Origin: Bacteroidales bacterium
GTDB lineage: Bacteria; Bacteroidota; Bacteroidia; Bacteroidales; JAADJA01
Length of the DNA: 54,360 nucleotides
Direction: 5' to 3'
NCBI GenBank assembly: GCA_016783885.1
Contig: JADHVR010000017.1
Coordinates: 1-54,360, forward strand
Shown here: positions 25,775 through 35,909 of the stretch, in pieces
Layout: every line of letters starts with the position of its first letter
Position numbering within the stretch: the stretch's first letter is position 1
Notes under the pieces: generated by a model
The model's input: the letters and a program-made list of their open reading frames with translations, nothing else
What the model was told of the DNA's origin: nothing
Databases searched by the model: none
Made by a program: the position numbers and the translations under genes

Positions 25775-28700
25775 TTATTTACTAATTACTATTTTACCTG
25801 ACTTATTAAATCCTGAAACATTTAATGTATAAAAATATACACCGGATTTAATTTTACGGGTATCCCAAATCTTTTGTCCCTGTTTACCGGAAATGGTTAA
25901 TGTAGTAACCAATTTACCTGAAACATCGCTTATTTTAATCGCCCCTTCTGTTTCACTATCCGGTAAAGTGTAGTTAAATGCAGCCCATTCTTTGGCAGGG
26001 TTTGGTTCAACACTAATTTCGACCCCGTAAATTTTTTCGAATGCATTTGGATTGAACACCATACTACTCTTATACCCTGCTGTATCCGATACATTTAAAC
26101 AGTTACAGTATTCATAACCATAAGCAAATTCCAGTATCCCCCTTGCTTCTGAACCAGCTATACCGGTACTGTTATCGGCAATGTAAACAAGGGTATTTAC
26201 TTCTGTACTGTCTAACTCAAAAATATTCCTTCCCTCTTGTGCAAGGTTTATCTGCAGGTTCAGCATATCCATAAAATAATTATGCTCTGTTAATTCATCC
26301 CCTTCAAAACCGTACAAGGCAGGCATCATATCAGCCAATGCCAATGCATCGCTATAGTTTTCTTCTTGCATATAGGTAGCTATGATCTGCTCATCGGCAC
26401 GGATACCGCCCGCATTGTCAAGCCAGTTTCGCAGTTCGGCATAATCGGTAATCGTATCGTTCAGCAAACTCCTGATGATATCGTGTGCAGCCCTTGTTTT
26501 GTTTCTGTTATAAAATGCCATTTGACGGTGCAATACGGTTTTGTAAGTAGTACCCGTTGAAACCTGTCGTAAAATATCAATCATATAACCGGGCAGCGGG
26601 TTCTCTTTATCTTCAAGATACTTTATCAACTCCTCCTTTTTCAGTTCATCGGGGTTTGCAGCCATTATCTCAAATATAATACTTTCAGGTAAAACGTCGG
26701 TTTTGTCGGCTGCTGCTTTTAACACCTCCATTGATAAATGGGGCGAATCGCCCAATAATTGGACACGCAGTTCCCACACATCGGATGGCCAGCTTGTTTC
26801 TACTTCGGTTTGCAGTGCTTCGGTGTTGCCACCATCTTTAAGGTTTTCGTATAATGCCCTTATATTATTATAATCGGTTAAGTTGGTGGCAAATTCCTGT
26901 TCGGTCTCCTGTTTTTGTTCGGGGGTAAGCACCAAACCCCTGTCGGTACCGCCTCCGCCACCTCCGTAATGCGAGAGGCATTGGTTTTGAATCCCTACCG
27001 GCTCGCGGGCTACATTGTAAACAATTTCAGGATATTCGGGCGGGTTGCCGGTATAATAAAAATAACCTACCTCATGATTACCCAAATTGTTGAAATTATT
27101 ATTGGCATTTGTAGTAAAGGTATTACCTGCTGGGATTTCCGTACTCCCAATTTCCGATTGGATACCACCAATGTCATCATCATTTTTCACAACAGTAAAA
27201 TCCTCATAATTCACTGTATTCTCATTACAGAAATAGGCGAGGCCATGCCAGGTGTATCCGGTTTTCCAATTTTGTCCTTCAGTATAATTTGCATAACTCA
27301 ATCCTTCGAAGTAGTTAAGGTAAATTTCATCGGAAGCCTGGGTTTCTGCAATTCGTATTCCTACGTAATTCCCGCTTGTTGTAGCCTGGTCTTTATAAAA
27401 CTCGTTTTCCTCAATGGCAAAGCCAGTGGAATTCGATAAGCTAATACCATATCCGGCAGCAGATTTTCCTTCACCTTCGCATTCTTCTTCATCTGCTGCA
27501 TTGTACCCGATAAAGAAATCAGAAAACAGGATACTAAGATTATTAACTCCTAAAACATTTATCCCATAGGTATTGTTTTCAAACACAGCCCTGTTTACAC
27601 TAAATGTGTTTGAGTTTGTACTGCCGGCATAAATAGCATTATAAAAACCATTGAAAGTGCATTTGTCGTACTCGGAACATGGTAAGTCAGGGGATGTACA
27701 AACCGCGGAAACACTAAAACCTGCACTGTTAGCAGCAATGCCATTGTTCTCCTGCGAAACTCCCGGAACATCGGCTAATGTAAAGTCGCAAGCTTTAAAT
27801 CTAATTCCTTTTACACAGACCAGGTAAACATGTTCATCAAAGGTTTGGCTTGGTATGTAATTCCCATTTAATTCAAAAGTACAATTATTAAAATAGCATA
27901 CATTATCCATTTCATTACCTGGATTATTGGGATTAAAGTTACTATAATACAATGCAAGAACTGATTTGGCATTATTCCGGAATATTGCATCCGTTGCCTG
28001 GACAATTCCTCCTGTTGTACTGATATATCCCGGTCTCCATAACTTAACCGCACAAACTGCATTTTCAATTATGGCATTGTTTTTAAGGATCAATTGCCCC
28101 TGTGCATTCTGGCCGTTAATTGTATATTGGTGTTCGGTACTGTTGCCCCAAACTTCGATTCCTTGCCATTGTTCATCATCTATAGTTGTTATTACCGCAT
28201 CATCAATTATTAGTTTTGCATTTGGTTTCACAATTATTTTACCTTCATATGGCATTATAAGTTTACACGCAAGTGTTAATTCCACTTCTGGTTCAATAAT
28301 AACATCTCTGTATAATCTTATATCAAAATCCCAAGTTTCATCATTACTAATTACAAGTGGAATATCAGATTTTACTTTTTCAACAAATCTTCTTGTAGAT
28401 GTTACAGCAAGTGCTCTGTGCATTTGACCAGCCTGTTTAGGCGAAATATAACAATTTGACTTATTCCCACCCATCAAATTATTAGTTTTCAAATCATCTG
28501 GAAATTCACATGCATCTTCACCCCAAATATTTGGTGGTCCGATATGCGGACAATTACCAGGCCATGGACCAAAAATATCACTAAGATATTCGTCATTATT
28601 ATTGCAATTTGCCCATGCCCCACCTCCATAATAAGTATGTAGCAGTCCTAAATCATGTCCTAATTCATGAGCCAACTGATTGGCTTTTGCATAATTAACA

Positions 28701-29356
28701 GGATCTCCCCAATAAAACATAAAAACAAATTGGTTTTTCTCCAAATTGGAGTAACTTGGCATAGTTGTATATGCATATGATCCGCTACTTCCTGAAATCA
28801 ACACATTAATATAATTGCTCCTTTCAGGATCGACCGATAACACTTCATTTAAAAGTGTATTAGCATTTGTAGAATTCCAAATTTGATCATTTTGGTAGAA
28901 ATAAATCCTTTCATAGCCCTCCTCACCAATACTAAACCTTATGTTCGTGTAATCTAATTCCTGTATGCCTGAAATAGGATCACAAGGGTCACAAACATTA
29001 TAAATGCCATTTACCCATTGTATTATTTGATTTAAACCATCTCTTGTTTCCTGGTTGTCAGGAAAGTTACCGGTTCCATCATTCTTTTGAAAAATGTTAA
29101 TATTTAATTTAATTGTCTTTAAAGGAGGATTGTGTAATGGCTCATTATCAAAATTAGGGATGTAAGTATCCAGATCATCATAAAACATAAAATCTCCAGA
29201 TGGATTTGTGTTGCAGTCACCATTTTTATTAAAATAATCATCTATTTCAGATTGTTCAATAATACAAAAATCATCGCCTAATTGTGAAAATACTGTGATA
29301 TATGATACCGCTAAAAAAGCTAATAATAAAACTTTAAATTCTATAAATGTTTTCAT
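25775..29356 (-). CDS. T9SS-sorted metalloprotease with beta-helix-like region
   Basis: A 1193-residue secreted protein. After the signal peptide (residues 1-25) comes a metzincin-type protease domain: HELGHDLGLLH (His230, Glu231, His234, His240) plus a Met-turn NNLMGGN, much like pappalysin-type (M43) enzymes. Residues ~340-760 are rich in parallel beta-helix features (VIIEPEVELTLACKLIMPYEGKIIVKPNAKLIIDDAVIT, repeated NN.. turns), followed by a helical part of ~290 residues and a C-terminal T9SS sorting domain (EVSVEPNPAKEWAAFNY ... SGVYFYTLNVSG). Likely an extracellular protease or adhesin. Seven bases separate it from the gene upstream and 58 from the one downstream. Confidence 0.85.
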   Translation of the reverse strand: MKTFIEFKVLLLAFLAVSYITVFSQLGDDFCIIEQSEIDDYFNKNGDCNTNPSGDFMFYDDLDTYIPNFDNEPLHNPPLKTIKLNINIFQKNDGTGNFPDNQETRDGLNQIIQWVNGIYNVCDPCDPISGIQELDYTNIRFSIGEEGYERIYFYQNDQIWNSTNANTLLNEVLSVDPERSNYINVLISGSSGSYAYTTMPSYSNLEKNQFVFMFYWGDPVNYAKANQLAHELGHDLGLLHTYYGGGAWANCNNNDEYLSDIFGPWPGNCPHIGPPNIWGEDACEFPDDLKTNNLMGGNKSNCYISPKQAGQMHRALAVTSTRRFVEKVKSDIPLVISNDETWDFDIRLYRDVIIEPEVELTLACKLIMPYEGKIIVKPNAKLIIDDAVITTIDDEQWQGIEVWGNSTEHQYTINGQNAQGQLILKNNAIIENAVCAVKLWRPGYISTTGGIVQATDAIFRNNAKSVLALYYSNFNPNNPGNEMDNVCYFNNCTFELNGNYIPSQTFDEHVYLVCVKGIRFKACDFTLADVPGVSQENNGIAANSAGFSVSAVCTSPDLPCSEYDKCTFNGFYNAIYAGSTNSNTFSVNRAVFENNTYGINVLGVNNLSILFSDFFIGYNAADEEECEGEGKSAAGYGISLSNSTGFAIEENEFYKDQATTSGNYVGIRIAETQASDEIYLNYFEGLSYANYTEGQNWKTGYTWHGLAYFCNENTVNYEDFTVVKNDDDIGGIQSEIGSTEIPAGNTFTTNANNNFNNLGNHEVGYFYYTGNPPEYPEIVYNVAREPVGIQNQCLSHYGGGGGGTDRGLVLTPEQKQETEQEFATNLTDYNNIRALYENLKDGGNTEALQTEVETSWPSDVWELRVQLLGDSPHLSMEVLKAAADKTDVLPESIIFEIMAANPDELKKEELIKYLEDKENPLPGYMIDILRQVSTGTTYKTVLHRQMAFYNRNKTRAAHDIIRSLLNDTITDYAELRNWLDNAGGIRADEQIIATYMQEENYSDALALADMMPALYGFEGDELTEHNYFMDMLNLQINLAQEGRNIFELDSTEVNTLVYIADNSTGIAGSEARGILEFAYGYEYCNCLNVSDTAGYKSSMVFNPNAFEKIYGVEISVEPNPAKEWAAFNYTLPDSETEGAIKISDVSGKLVTTLTISGKQGQKIWDTRKIKSGVYFYTLNVSGFNKSGKIVISK

Positions 29357-29362
29357 ATTTCA

Positions 29363-30277
29363 TTAATTTTTAATAAATTTATAACTAAAATTTTTCTTTT
29401 TATAATTAATAAGAATAAAATAAACACCTTTGGAAAGGCCTGAAATATCTATTAATTCTCTTTCGTTTTTGATGTTTATTTTTTTTTGAGATCGACCGAA
29501 TATATCAAATACCTCAATATTATCCGGTATAAATAATTTTGAAATAAAAGTTATATAGTTATCCGAAGGATTAGGTATAACCTCAAATGATTTTTCAGGA
29601 ACTTCATCCTTTTCAACAGATACAATATAATCGCACTCAGAAGCAATACCCGTGCTGTACAATCCAAAATCATTATCAGAATAACACCTTAAAGCGCCTC
29701 CCTCAAACAAATCTGCAATGCCACAATTCGTATTTACTTCGGGTAACATGTAAGAATAAACTGACCCGATTTTCTCTATAATTTTCGGACCAAGGCTCCA
29801 ATGTGAATTTTCGTACTCACTGCAATAAAGAACACGGAGTGTACTATTATTTATTACAATGCTACTGATACTATCAACCTGAATTCTCCCTATTGTATCA
29901 CAAGAATTGGTGTAATAGGTTTCAGGAATTATCCACCAATCACCGGGTTGGGCAGCAAAATCATACAATGTATAAAACTGTTCATGCCTGTAGATATAAA
30001 CTTTATCGCCGTCCGACCAGGTATATTCATTTCCTAAAAATACCGTATCGTACTGATAGGTCGTTAAATCTTTAGTGATCCTTGTTTTTGTCAGGATTTT
30101 ACAATGTTGATCATTAATAACTGTATCTCCCTCATAAGTAATTTTTATATATCCAACATAATAGAAAATTCCGTAATCATAATACCACTCTGCTCCTTCA
30201 TGAGCCCATTCCTGTGAAATGGATTGGTGACACATTAAAATTTCTACTGCTACTAAAATCATTATTATTTTGTTCAT
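29363..30277 (-). CDS. T9SS-sorted secreted protein of unknown function
   Basis: A 304-residue protein with a signal peptide and a C-terminal T9SS sorting domain (FEVIPNPSDNYITFIS ... LSKGVYFILINYKKKNF). The central part (EGAEWYYDYGIFYYVGYIKITYEGDTVINDQHCKILTK) is of a type seen in many Bacteroidota secreted proteins of unknown role. Two start ATGs (30283 and 30277) differ by two residues; 30277 is used but is not decided by evidence. It is the first of the three T9SS genes, seven bases before the metalloprotease. Confidence 0.75.
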   Translation of the reverse strand: MNKIIMILVAVEILMCHQSISQEWAHEGAEWYYDYGIFYYVGYIKITYEGDTVINDQHCKILTKTRITKDLTTYQYDTVFLGNEYTWSDGDKVYIYRHEQFYTLYDFAAQPGDWWIIPETYYTNSCDTIGRIQVDSISSIVINNSTLRVLYCSEYENSHWSLGPKIIEKIGSVYSYMLPEVNTNCGIADLFEGGALRCYSDNDFGLYSTGIASECDYIVSVEKDEVPEKSFEVIPNPSDNYITFISKLFIPDNIEVFDIFGRSQKKINIKNERELIDISGLSKGVYFILINYKKKNFSYKFIKN

Positions 30278-30283
30278 AATCAT

Positions 30284-31165
30284 AGAGTATTTGATAAATT
30301 ATATTGCGTAATTAAATTTCTCATCGTTTTTTCGACCTGATAGGTACTTGACCGACCTGTCAGGTCTTGTTGTTTTTTATCGGTTTTTATCTCAAAAGTA
30401 CACATCTTTATTATGAACCGATTAATTATACTGCCTAAAAAAATGAAAAAGATAAAGCTGTAAAACGAAAAGCATCGATAAATATAACTCAGTGTTAATG
30501 GAGTTCGGTTGTGTTTGAGGGGGGGGTAATATGTTGATAATAAACTATGTGCGACATAACGGAATGGTTAAATACGTTTAAGTTTTAAATTCTATTTACA
30601 AATGTAAGTAACAAGTTCATATTATCAACAACAAATCACTTAACGGCAGTAAAAAATCAGTTTCCGGTAAAGAAAATTCCTATTCAGTAGTTAATTCTGA
30701 AAATCGCCAAAAGGTTACCCTCGTTTTTGGACTTTTTATTAACAAAATTGCTAAGGCAGTTATAATCAGTTAGAAAAATTTTATATAATCAGGTGTAAAC
30801 ATCTTCTTTCTCCAACCGGAAAAGTTAATAATTCATTATTGTTCGCATTTGTACAAAAATTGGTATAATTTTCTTAAAGAGTTAAATGATTAGTTACCGG
30901 TAAAAGTAGCCAGGCTTTAATACTAAGGGTGTGAAGTCGAACCGTGAAGCCCCAATTAGCAGAAATGTTACAAATATACTATCATCAACGTATATTAAGG
31001 AGAAAGTATAGAGTTGTAAAAAAGTATAAAAGGCTTTGGGACTTATTCAGCAGTTACATTAATAATAGTGATAGGAGATATTGGCTGGCTTGAGTCAGCA
31101 AAAAATTTGCTTTTCATTCAGTAATTTATCCCGAAATTAATAGTACAACCAGACAGGTTAGGGGA
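30284..31165. other. 882-base region without a gene
   Basis: No credible reading frame on either strand. It holds a GACCTGTCAGGTC palindrome (30354-30366), a run of nine G (30522-30530 region), and a low-complexity AT-rich stretch. Around 30911-30954 AGGCTT...GAAGCC could form a small stem (loop ~30). It could carry a non-coding RNA or the remnant of a mobile element, but nothing decides this. It separates the T9SS genes from the 3' end of the Mvh/Hdr operon. Confidence 0.5.
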
Positions 31166-32629
31166 TTAATCTCTACTTAATGTTTTAATTAAAGAGCCTT
31201 GTATATCTCTAATATTCACTAATAACGGCATTTTACCAGGCAGGTGATGAGTGGCACACGAGAAACATGGGTCATAGGCCCTGAATGCCATCTCGACCAT
31301 ATTTAAAATTCCCTCTGTTACTTCCTGCCCAGGTTTGATAAGCCCTTGTGCAGCTTTTTTCAATGACATACATATTGCGGCATTGTTATTTGTAGTTCCA
31401 ACAATAATATTTGCTTTTGTCAGGATCCCTTTTTCATCCGTCCAATAGTGATGTGTTAGTGTTCCCCTTTGTGCTTCAACAATGCCAATTCCCTCACCGA
31501 CGATTTTATCTATTTTAGTTCTAAGTTCTTTACCGGTGATTTCAGGGTCAGTTGCCAGTTCAAGGCATCTTTCAGAAGAATATAATAATTCTATCAATCG
31601 TGCCCAGTGCATTACAAGGGTATTATGGACGGGTTTTCCTCCTAATGTTTCATACATTTTTTCATATTCTTTCTGTGCCAGAGGAGTAGCCATTCCATCG
31701 GCTGCATTCAGCCTGGATAACGGTGTTGCATGATAAACTCCGGAATCCTGCCCGTCAACAAAGCCTTTCCATCCTATTTTTTTCAGATAAGGGAATTTCA
31801 GATAACTCCAGGGTTCAACCCTTTCTTCTACATATTCCCTGTAATCTTCGGGAGCATACTTACAATGTTCATTTCCTACTGTATCCACAACCCGCACTTT
31901 ACCATCATAAAAATTCACTTTATTATTCTCATCTACCAGTCCCATTGAATGTAATTTGAGGAAATACGGTCCATTAAGGATAATATCCAGATATGTTTTA
32001 TTATTCAATACAACATCTTCAAAAAGTTTCAAAGAGAATTTGCCAAATTCAATGAAACCTTTAGCTTTTTCCTCAATATCGGCCCTTTCATCTTCCGACA
32101 AACCTCTTTTTACTCCGCCAGGTGTATTCATTACCACATGTGTTTGATGACCTCCAAGAAGTGCCTGGATTTCCTGGGCTATACGTCTTTGTTTAATAAC
32201 TTCCGTACCGATTTCTACGCCAACTTTACCTATTACTCCGAAGATATTTCTTTCTTCCGGCTTTGCTGTCGGACCGACGACAAAATCAGGAGCAGCAAGC
32301 GCATAAAAATGAGCGATATGGCTATGGATGAAATGTGCCATGTAAAATAACTCCCTTAGTTTTGCAGCGGTTGGAGGTGGTTTTACACCAAAAACGGCAT
32401 CAACGGCTTTTCCAGAACCCATGTGGTGGCAGCCCGGGCAAACACCACAAATCTTTGTTACGATTTGAGGAACTTCCTCAACCGGTCGTCCTTCGCAAAA
32501 TTTCTCAAATCCCCTGAGTTCAGGAACCTGGAAATATACATTTTCAACCTCTCCGTTTTCTTTGAGAAAGATTTCAATTTTTCCATGTCCTTCTAAGCGT
32601 GTTATGGGATCTATAGTTATTCGTTTCAT
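31166..32629 (-). CDS. mvhA: Mvh-type [NiFe] hydrogenase large subunit
   Basis: A 487-residue large subunit. Ni ligands Cys61 and Cys64 (KICGVCPGCHH) and Cys455 and Cys458 (DPCFSCATH) are in place, and the tail after His461 (26 residues) would be removed by a maturation protease. The neighbouring MvhG, MvhD and HdrA-like genes place it in group 3c-like (MvhADG) hydrogenases, the cytoplasmic enzymes that feed H2 electrons to heterodisulfide-reductase-like complexes. No signal peptide. It is the last gene of the operon, 12 bases after mvhG. No protease gene follows; the lone protease at 23380-23871 is the likely partner. Confidence 0.88.
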   Translation of the reverse strand: MKRITIDPITRLEGHGKIEIFLKENGEVENVYFQVPELRGFEKFCEGRPVEEVPQIVTKICGVCPGCHHMGSGKAVDAVFGVKPPPTAAKLRELFYMAHFIHSHIAHFYALAAPDFVVGPTAKPEERNIFGVIGKVGVEIGTEVIKQRRIAQEIQALLGGHQTHVVMNTPGGVKRGLSEDERADIEEKAKGFIEFGKFSLKLFEDVVLNNKTYLDIILNGPYFLKLHSMGLVDENNKVNFYDGKVRVVDTVGNEHCKYAPEDYREYVEERVEPWSYLKFPYLKKIGWKGFVDGQDSGVYHATPLSRLNAADGMATPLAQKEYEKMYETLGGKPVHNTLVMHWARLIELLYSSERCLELATDPEITGKELRTKIDKIVGEGIGIVEAQRGTLTHHYWTDEKGILTKANIIVGTTNNNAAICMSLKKAAQGLIKPGQEVTEGILNMVEMAFRAYDPCFSCATHHLPGKMPLLVNIRDIQGSLIKTLSRD

Positions 32630-32640
32630 TATTTATTTAT

Positions 32641-33624
32641 TTAAGTGGTAATTTTTCTTCGTAATATTCCTGCGGGAACGCTCATACGGTAAAAGGTTCC
32701 GGCAGGGTCTTCAATCTGATTAATGATTCCCTCAATTTCACCAGGATCGTTTGAGTCGATAACAGTAGCGATAGCAGATAGCATTTTTGCACCGGGGTCG
32801 GTAATTTCAGGTGTTGGCCCGTAACAACCCCGGCAGGGAGAATTTCCTTTTATACACCTGTATCCGCATCCGGCTCTTGTTGCCGGACCCATACATATCA
32901 ATCCCTGCTCGATAAAGCATGTTTCGCCATCATCTTCAATTTCCCAGGGTCTGTAAAATCTTTTCACGGCTTTGTCCTCCGATTTTTTCCTGTCACATTC
33001 ATCACATAAAGACTTTGCCTCGGCTCCAACTACAGATCCTTTTGGCGGCAGATCCGAACCAGATACTACCGCCGTAAATACCTCCACAAGCCTGTCGGAA
33101 GTTGGCGGGCACCCAGGAAGATAATAGTCAACATCAACCACCTGGTCGAGTGTCCGAACATCATTATAGAATTCGGGTAAAGTGAGTTTTCCTTCAGGTA
33201 CATCAAACTCAGTCACCGGACGTATTTTATCAGGGTTAACCGTTGATTCACTATCCTCATACACTCTTTTGAGGAGTTCTTCCTTTGTTGTCAGGTTTGC
33301 AAGTCCGGGAATACCACCGAGTTGGGCACAGGAGCCATAGGCTATTAGTATTTTCGATTTTTGTCTTAATAGTTTAGCTAAATGCTCATTTTCACTATTG
33401 CGTATCGCGCCATTAAATAATGTAATGTCAATATGCAGGTCGGGCATGGCTTCCACGTCTTTGTATTTAGTGTCGAGAGCAATTGGCCAGAATACAAAGT
33501 CTGCCACTTCAATAATGTCTAATACTTTTTCATGGACATCAAGCACTGAAACGCAGCAGCCCCCGCAAGCAGCGCCCCAGTAAACAGCCAGGTTCAGTTT
33601 TGATTTTTTTTCGTTGTTTTCCAT
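32641..33624 (-). CDS. mvhG: Mvh-type hydrogenase small subunit
   Basis: A 327-residue small subunit, longer than HoxY because it binds three clusters. Proximal-cluster ligands occur in GAACGGCCVSVLD, GSCAQLGGIPG and PGCPPTSD. The C-terminal half carries further cysteines for two more [4Fe-4S] clusters (SLCDECDR, CFIEQGLICMGPATRAGCGYRC, NSPCRGCYGP). It passes electrons from the NiFe site to MvhD. The gap to mvhD is 81 bases, larger than others in the operon, and holds a small CCCG/CGGG hairpin. Confidence 0.88.
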   Translation of the reverse strand: MENNEKKSKLNLAVYWGAACGGCCVSVLDVHEKVLDIIEVADFVFWPIALDTKYKDVEAMPDLHIDITLFNGAIRNSENEHLAKLLRQKSKILIAYGSCAQLGGIPGLANLTTKEELLKRVYEDSESTVNPDKIRPVTEFDVPEGKLTLPEFYNDVRTLDQVVDVDYYLPGCPPTSDRLVEVFTAVVSGSDLPPKGSVVGAEAKSLCDECDRKKSEDKAVKRFYRPWEIEDDGETCFIEQGLICMGPATRAGCGYRCIKGNSPCRGCYGPTPEITDPGAKMLSAIATVIDSNDPGEIEGIINQIEDPAGTFYRMSVPAGILRRKITT

Positions 33625-33679
33625 AACAGAGGAATTTACGATTTTTTAATTTTCAACAGACAATAGTCAAATAATTAAT

Positions 33680-33693
33680 CCCGCATGTACGGG
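33680..33693. repeat. Small hairpin between mvhD and mvhG
   Basis: CCCGCATGTACGGG is a 4-base stem with a 6-base loop inside the 81-base gap, flanked on both sides by AATAGTCAA (33663-33671 and 33694-33702). It could tune expression between hydrogenase genes and Hdr-like genes. Confidence 0.4.
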
Positions 33694-33705
33694 AATAGTC
33701 AATTT

Positions 33706-34131
33706 TCAAGTCAGGGTTTCCATAACTTTTTTCACTTTACATTGCTCGAGGTTTTGGATTGTTTCAGAAAACGCGTCAGCCAGTTCGGCAAATTGTTTTC
33801 CTTCACTTGCGCTTATCCATTCCAATCGCAGGCGTTCAGGATTGATACCCATTTGCTTTATGTATTTCTTGAGCAAGTGATATCGTCGCAAACATTTATA
33901 GTTTCCTTCATGGTAATGGCAGTCGCCGGGATGACAACCACATATTAAAACGCCGTCAGCACCCTCTCTGAATGCTTTAATAACAAATGTCGGTTCTACT
34001 CTGCCTGAACACATTACCCGGATAATGCGAATGTTTGAAGCGTACTTCATCCGTGATGTTCCGGCAAGATCGGCACCGGTGTATGAACACCAGTTGCATA
34101 AAAAGGAAACTATTGTTGGTTTATAGCTCAT
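33706..34131 (-). CDS. mvhD: MvhD-like electron-transfer subunit
   Basis: A 141-residue MvhD/FlpD family protein with a [2Fe-2S] cluster; cysteines are seen in [23 protein letters not shown], and [16 protein letters not shown]. In MvhADG-HdrABC complexes it links the hydrogenase to HdrA. In QmoB of sulfate reducers the same domain is fused to the C-terminus of an HdrA-like protein; here it is a separate gene, one base after hdrA. The ATG is preceded by a strong SD (AGGAGGTG) embedded in the last codons of hdrA. Confidence 0.88.
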   Translation of the reverse strand: MSYKPTIVSFLCNWCSYTGADLAGTSRMKYASNIRIIRVMCSGRVEPTFVIKAFREGADGVLICGCHPGDCHYHEGNYKCLRRYHLLKKYIKQMGINPERLRLEWISASEGKQFAELADAFSETIQNLEQCKVKKVMETLT

Positions 34132-34132
34132 A

Positions 34133-35872
34133 TTACACCTCCTGTAATTCTAAAGATTTAGCTAATAAGCCTTCTATTTGTGAAAGTATTTGTTTATCGG
34201 TAAAATGTTTGCTCGTAATTGCCCCGCTCGGACAAGCCGATCCGCAAGTTCCACATCCTTTACATAACACTTCATTAACTACTGATACATTATTTTCTTC
34301 ATCAAAGCTGATTGCAGTATAAGGACAAACTTTTATACAAAACTGGCAGCCGCAACAGATTTTTTCATTTATAAAGGCTGTGGTTACTTCTACTTCTACC
34401 GAGCCTTTTGCTATTGTTGCAAGAATTCGTGCTGTTGCAGCTCTTGCTTGTGAAACGGAATCTGGAATATCTTTAGGCGCCTGGCAACTTCCAACTACGT
34501 AAACCCCATCGGTTGTTGTGGCGACAGGATCAAGCTTGGGATGTTTTTCAATATAAAATTCATTGCCGCATAAACTCACTCCAACAGTATGGGAAATCTG
34601 CTTAGCATCCTCCCTTCCTTCCATACCAACCATTAAGATAACCAGATCGGCAGGAACTTCAATATCTTCACCCGAAAGCCTTTCATTCATTTCGATCAGC
34701 ATTTCGCAGTTATCACCGGCTTTTGCTTTCTTAATCACCGGCAAGTCATTCTTCTGATCGTACATCAGGAACATAATGTCCTTCCTTGAAGATTGTGTAT
34801 AAAATTCTTCACAGCCTTTTCCAAATGCTCTCATATCTGCATAAATCTGGAAAATGTTGGAATCAGGCAGGGCTGATCTTACCTGGTTGGCGTATTTAAG
34901 GGCAGTCATGCAACACGTTCTTGAACAATATTCATGATAATCTTTATTCCGGCTGCCTACGCAATGAATAATGGCAACATTCTTCGGTATATCTCCGTCT
35001 TTTGTTCTGATACTGCCATTGATCAGCATTTTCTCAAATTCAAGAGATGTGATCACACCAGGGAGCTTACTATATCCGTAATTTTCTATTCCGCTTGGAT
35101 CAAAGGGTTTCAATCCGGTTGCTACGAGAATATTACCAAATTTAAGTTCGGTTTCAAAACTGTCTTTGGAAATTATGTTAGCATTAAAATTTCCGATATA
35201 ACCGAAAATTTCTTTTACTTCAGATTCAATGAAAACACTGATGTGTTTGTGGTTCTGAACTTTACTAATAAGCGGTTCGATTATTTGCCCAGCGCTGTAC
35301 ATATAAGGAAACGTCAGGTCGATATTAGCAGCATAACCGCCGAGTTTATCAGTTTTTTCAATAAGAAATACTTTTTTATCTGCATCCGCAAGTTCAATAG
35401 CTGCCGAGATACCTGAAATACCTCCTCCTATAATCAGTGTTGCCGGATTAATATCAACCGACCTTTTTTCAAGAGATTCGTGGAAATTAACCCTGTTGAT
35501 AGCTCCTGAAATAAGTGATTTTGCCTTTTTTGTAGCTTCCTCTTTGTTGGTATGCACCCACGAAACCTGCTCCCTGATGTTTGCCATCTGGAACATATAA
35601 GGATTCAAACCTGCATTTTCCAAAGCCTTACGAAATGTCAGTTCATGCATCCGCGGAGAACATGCAGCAACAACCACGCGGTTCAGGTTATGTTCTTTTA
35701 TGTCTTTGATAATCATATCCTGACCCGGATCGGAACACATGTATTTATAATTTTTGGCAATAATAACATTTGGCAGTTTTTTCATTTCTTCCGAAACGGC
35801 TTCAACATCCACCATTAATGCTATGTTATTACCGCACCAACAAACATATACTCCTATTCTTTTTTCTTCCAT
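34133..35872 (-). CDS. HdrA-like flavoprotein, C-terminal ferredoxin form
   Basis: A 579-residue HdrA-family protein. An N-terminal domain with cysteines ([27 protein letters not shown]) precedes the FAD domain ([19 protein letters not shown]) and the [20 protein letters not shown] stretch. Two [4Fe-4S] motifs end the protein: [14 protein letters not shown] and [14 protein letters not shown]. The ferredoxin insert that methanogen HdrA has inside the FAD domain, including its TFP..DC..C motif, is missing: here that loop reads [11 protein letters not shown]. Together with the separate MvhD it corresponds to a split QmoB. It probably receives electrons from MvhD and may be the site of any electron bifurcation, which is inference only. 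Confidence 0.85.
   Translation of the reverse strand: MEEKRIGVYVCWCGNNIALMVDVEAVSEEMKKLPNVIIAKNYKYMCSDPGQDMIIKDIKEHNLNRVVVAACSPRMHELTFRKALENAGLNPYMFQMANIREQVSWVHTNKEEATKKAKSLISGAINRVNFHESLEKRSVDINPATLIIGGGISGISAAIELADADKKVFLIEKTDKLGGYAANIDLTFPYMYSAGQIIEPLISKVQNHKHISVFIESEVKEIFGYIGNFNANIISKDSFETELKFGNILVATGLKPFDPSGIENYGYSKLPGVITSLEFEKMLINGSIRTKDGDIPKNVAIIHCVGSRNKDYHEYCSRTCCMTALKYANQVRSALPDSNIFQIYADMRAFGKGCEEFYTQSSRKDIMFLMYDQKNDLPVIKKAKAGDNCEMLIEMNERLSGEDIEVPADLVILMVGMEGREDAKQISHTVGVSLCGNEFYIEKHPKLDPVATTTDGVYVVGSCQAPKDIPDSVSQARAATARILATIAKGSVEVEVTTAFINEKICCGCQFCIKVCPYTAISFDEENNVSVVNEVLCKGCGTCGSACPSGAITSKHFTDKQILSQIEGLLAKSLELQEV
34136..34143 (-). promoter_or_regulatory. Strong Shine-Dalgarno before mvhD
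   Basis: On the - strand AGGAGGTG, overlapping the last codons of the upstream hdrA-like gene, 4-5 bases before the mvhD ATG. Confidence 0.55.
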
Positions 35873-35909
35873 TTTTACTCTTTTATTATGTTATAATTTA
35901 CCTTCTCGT

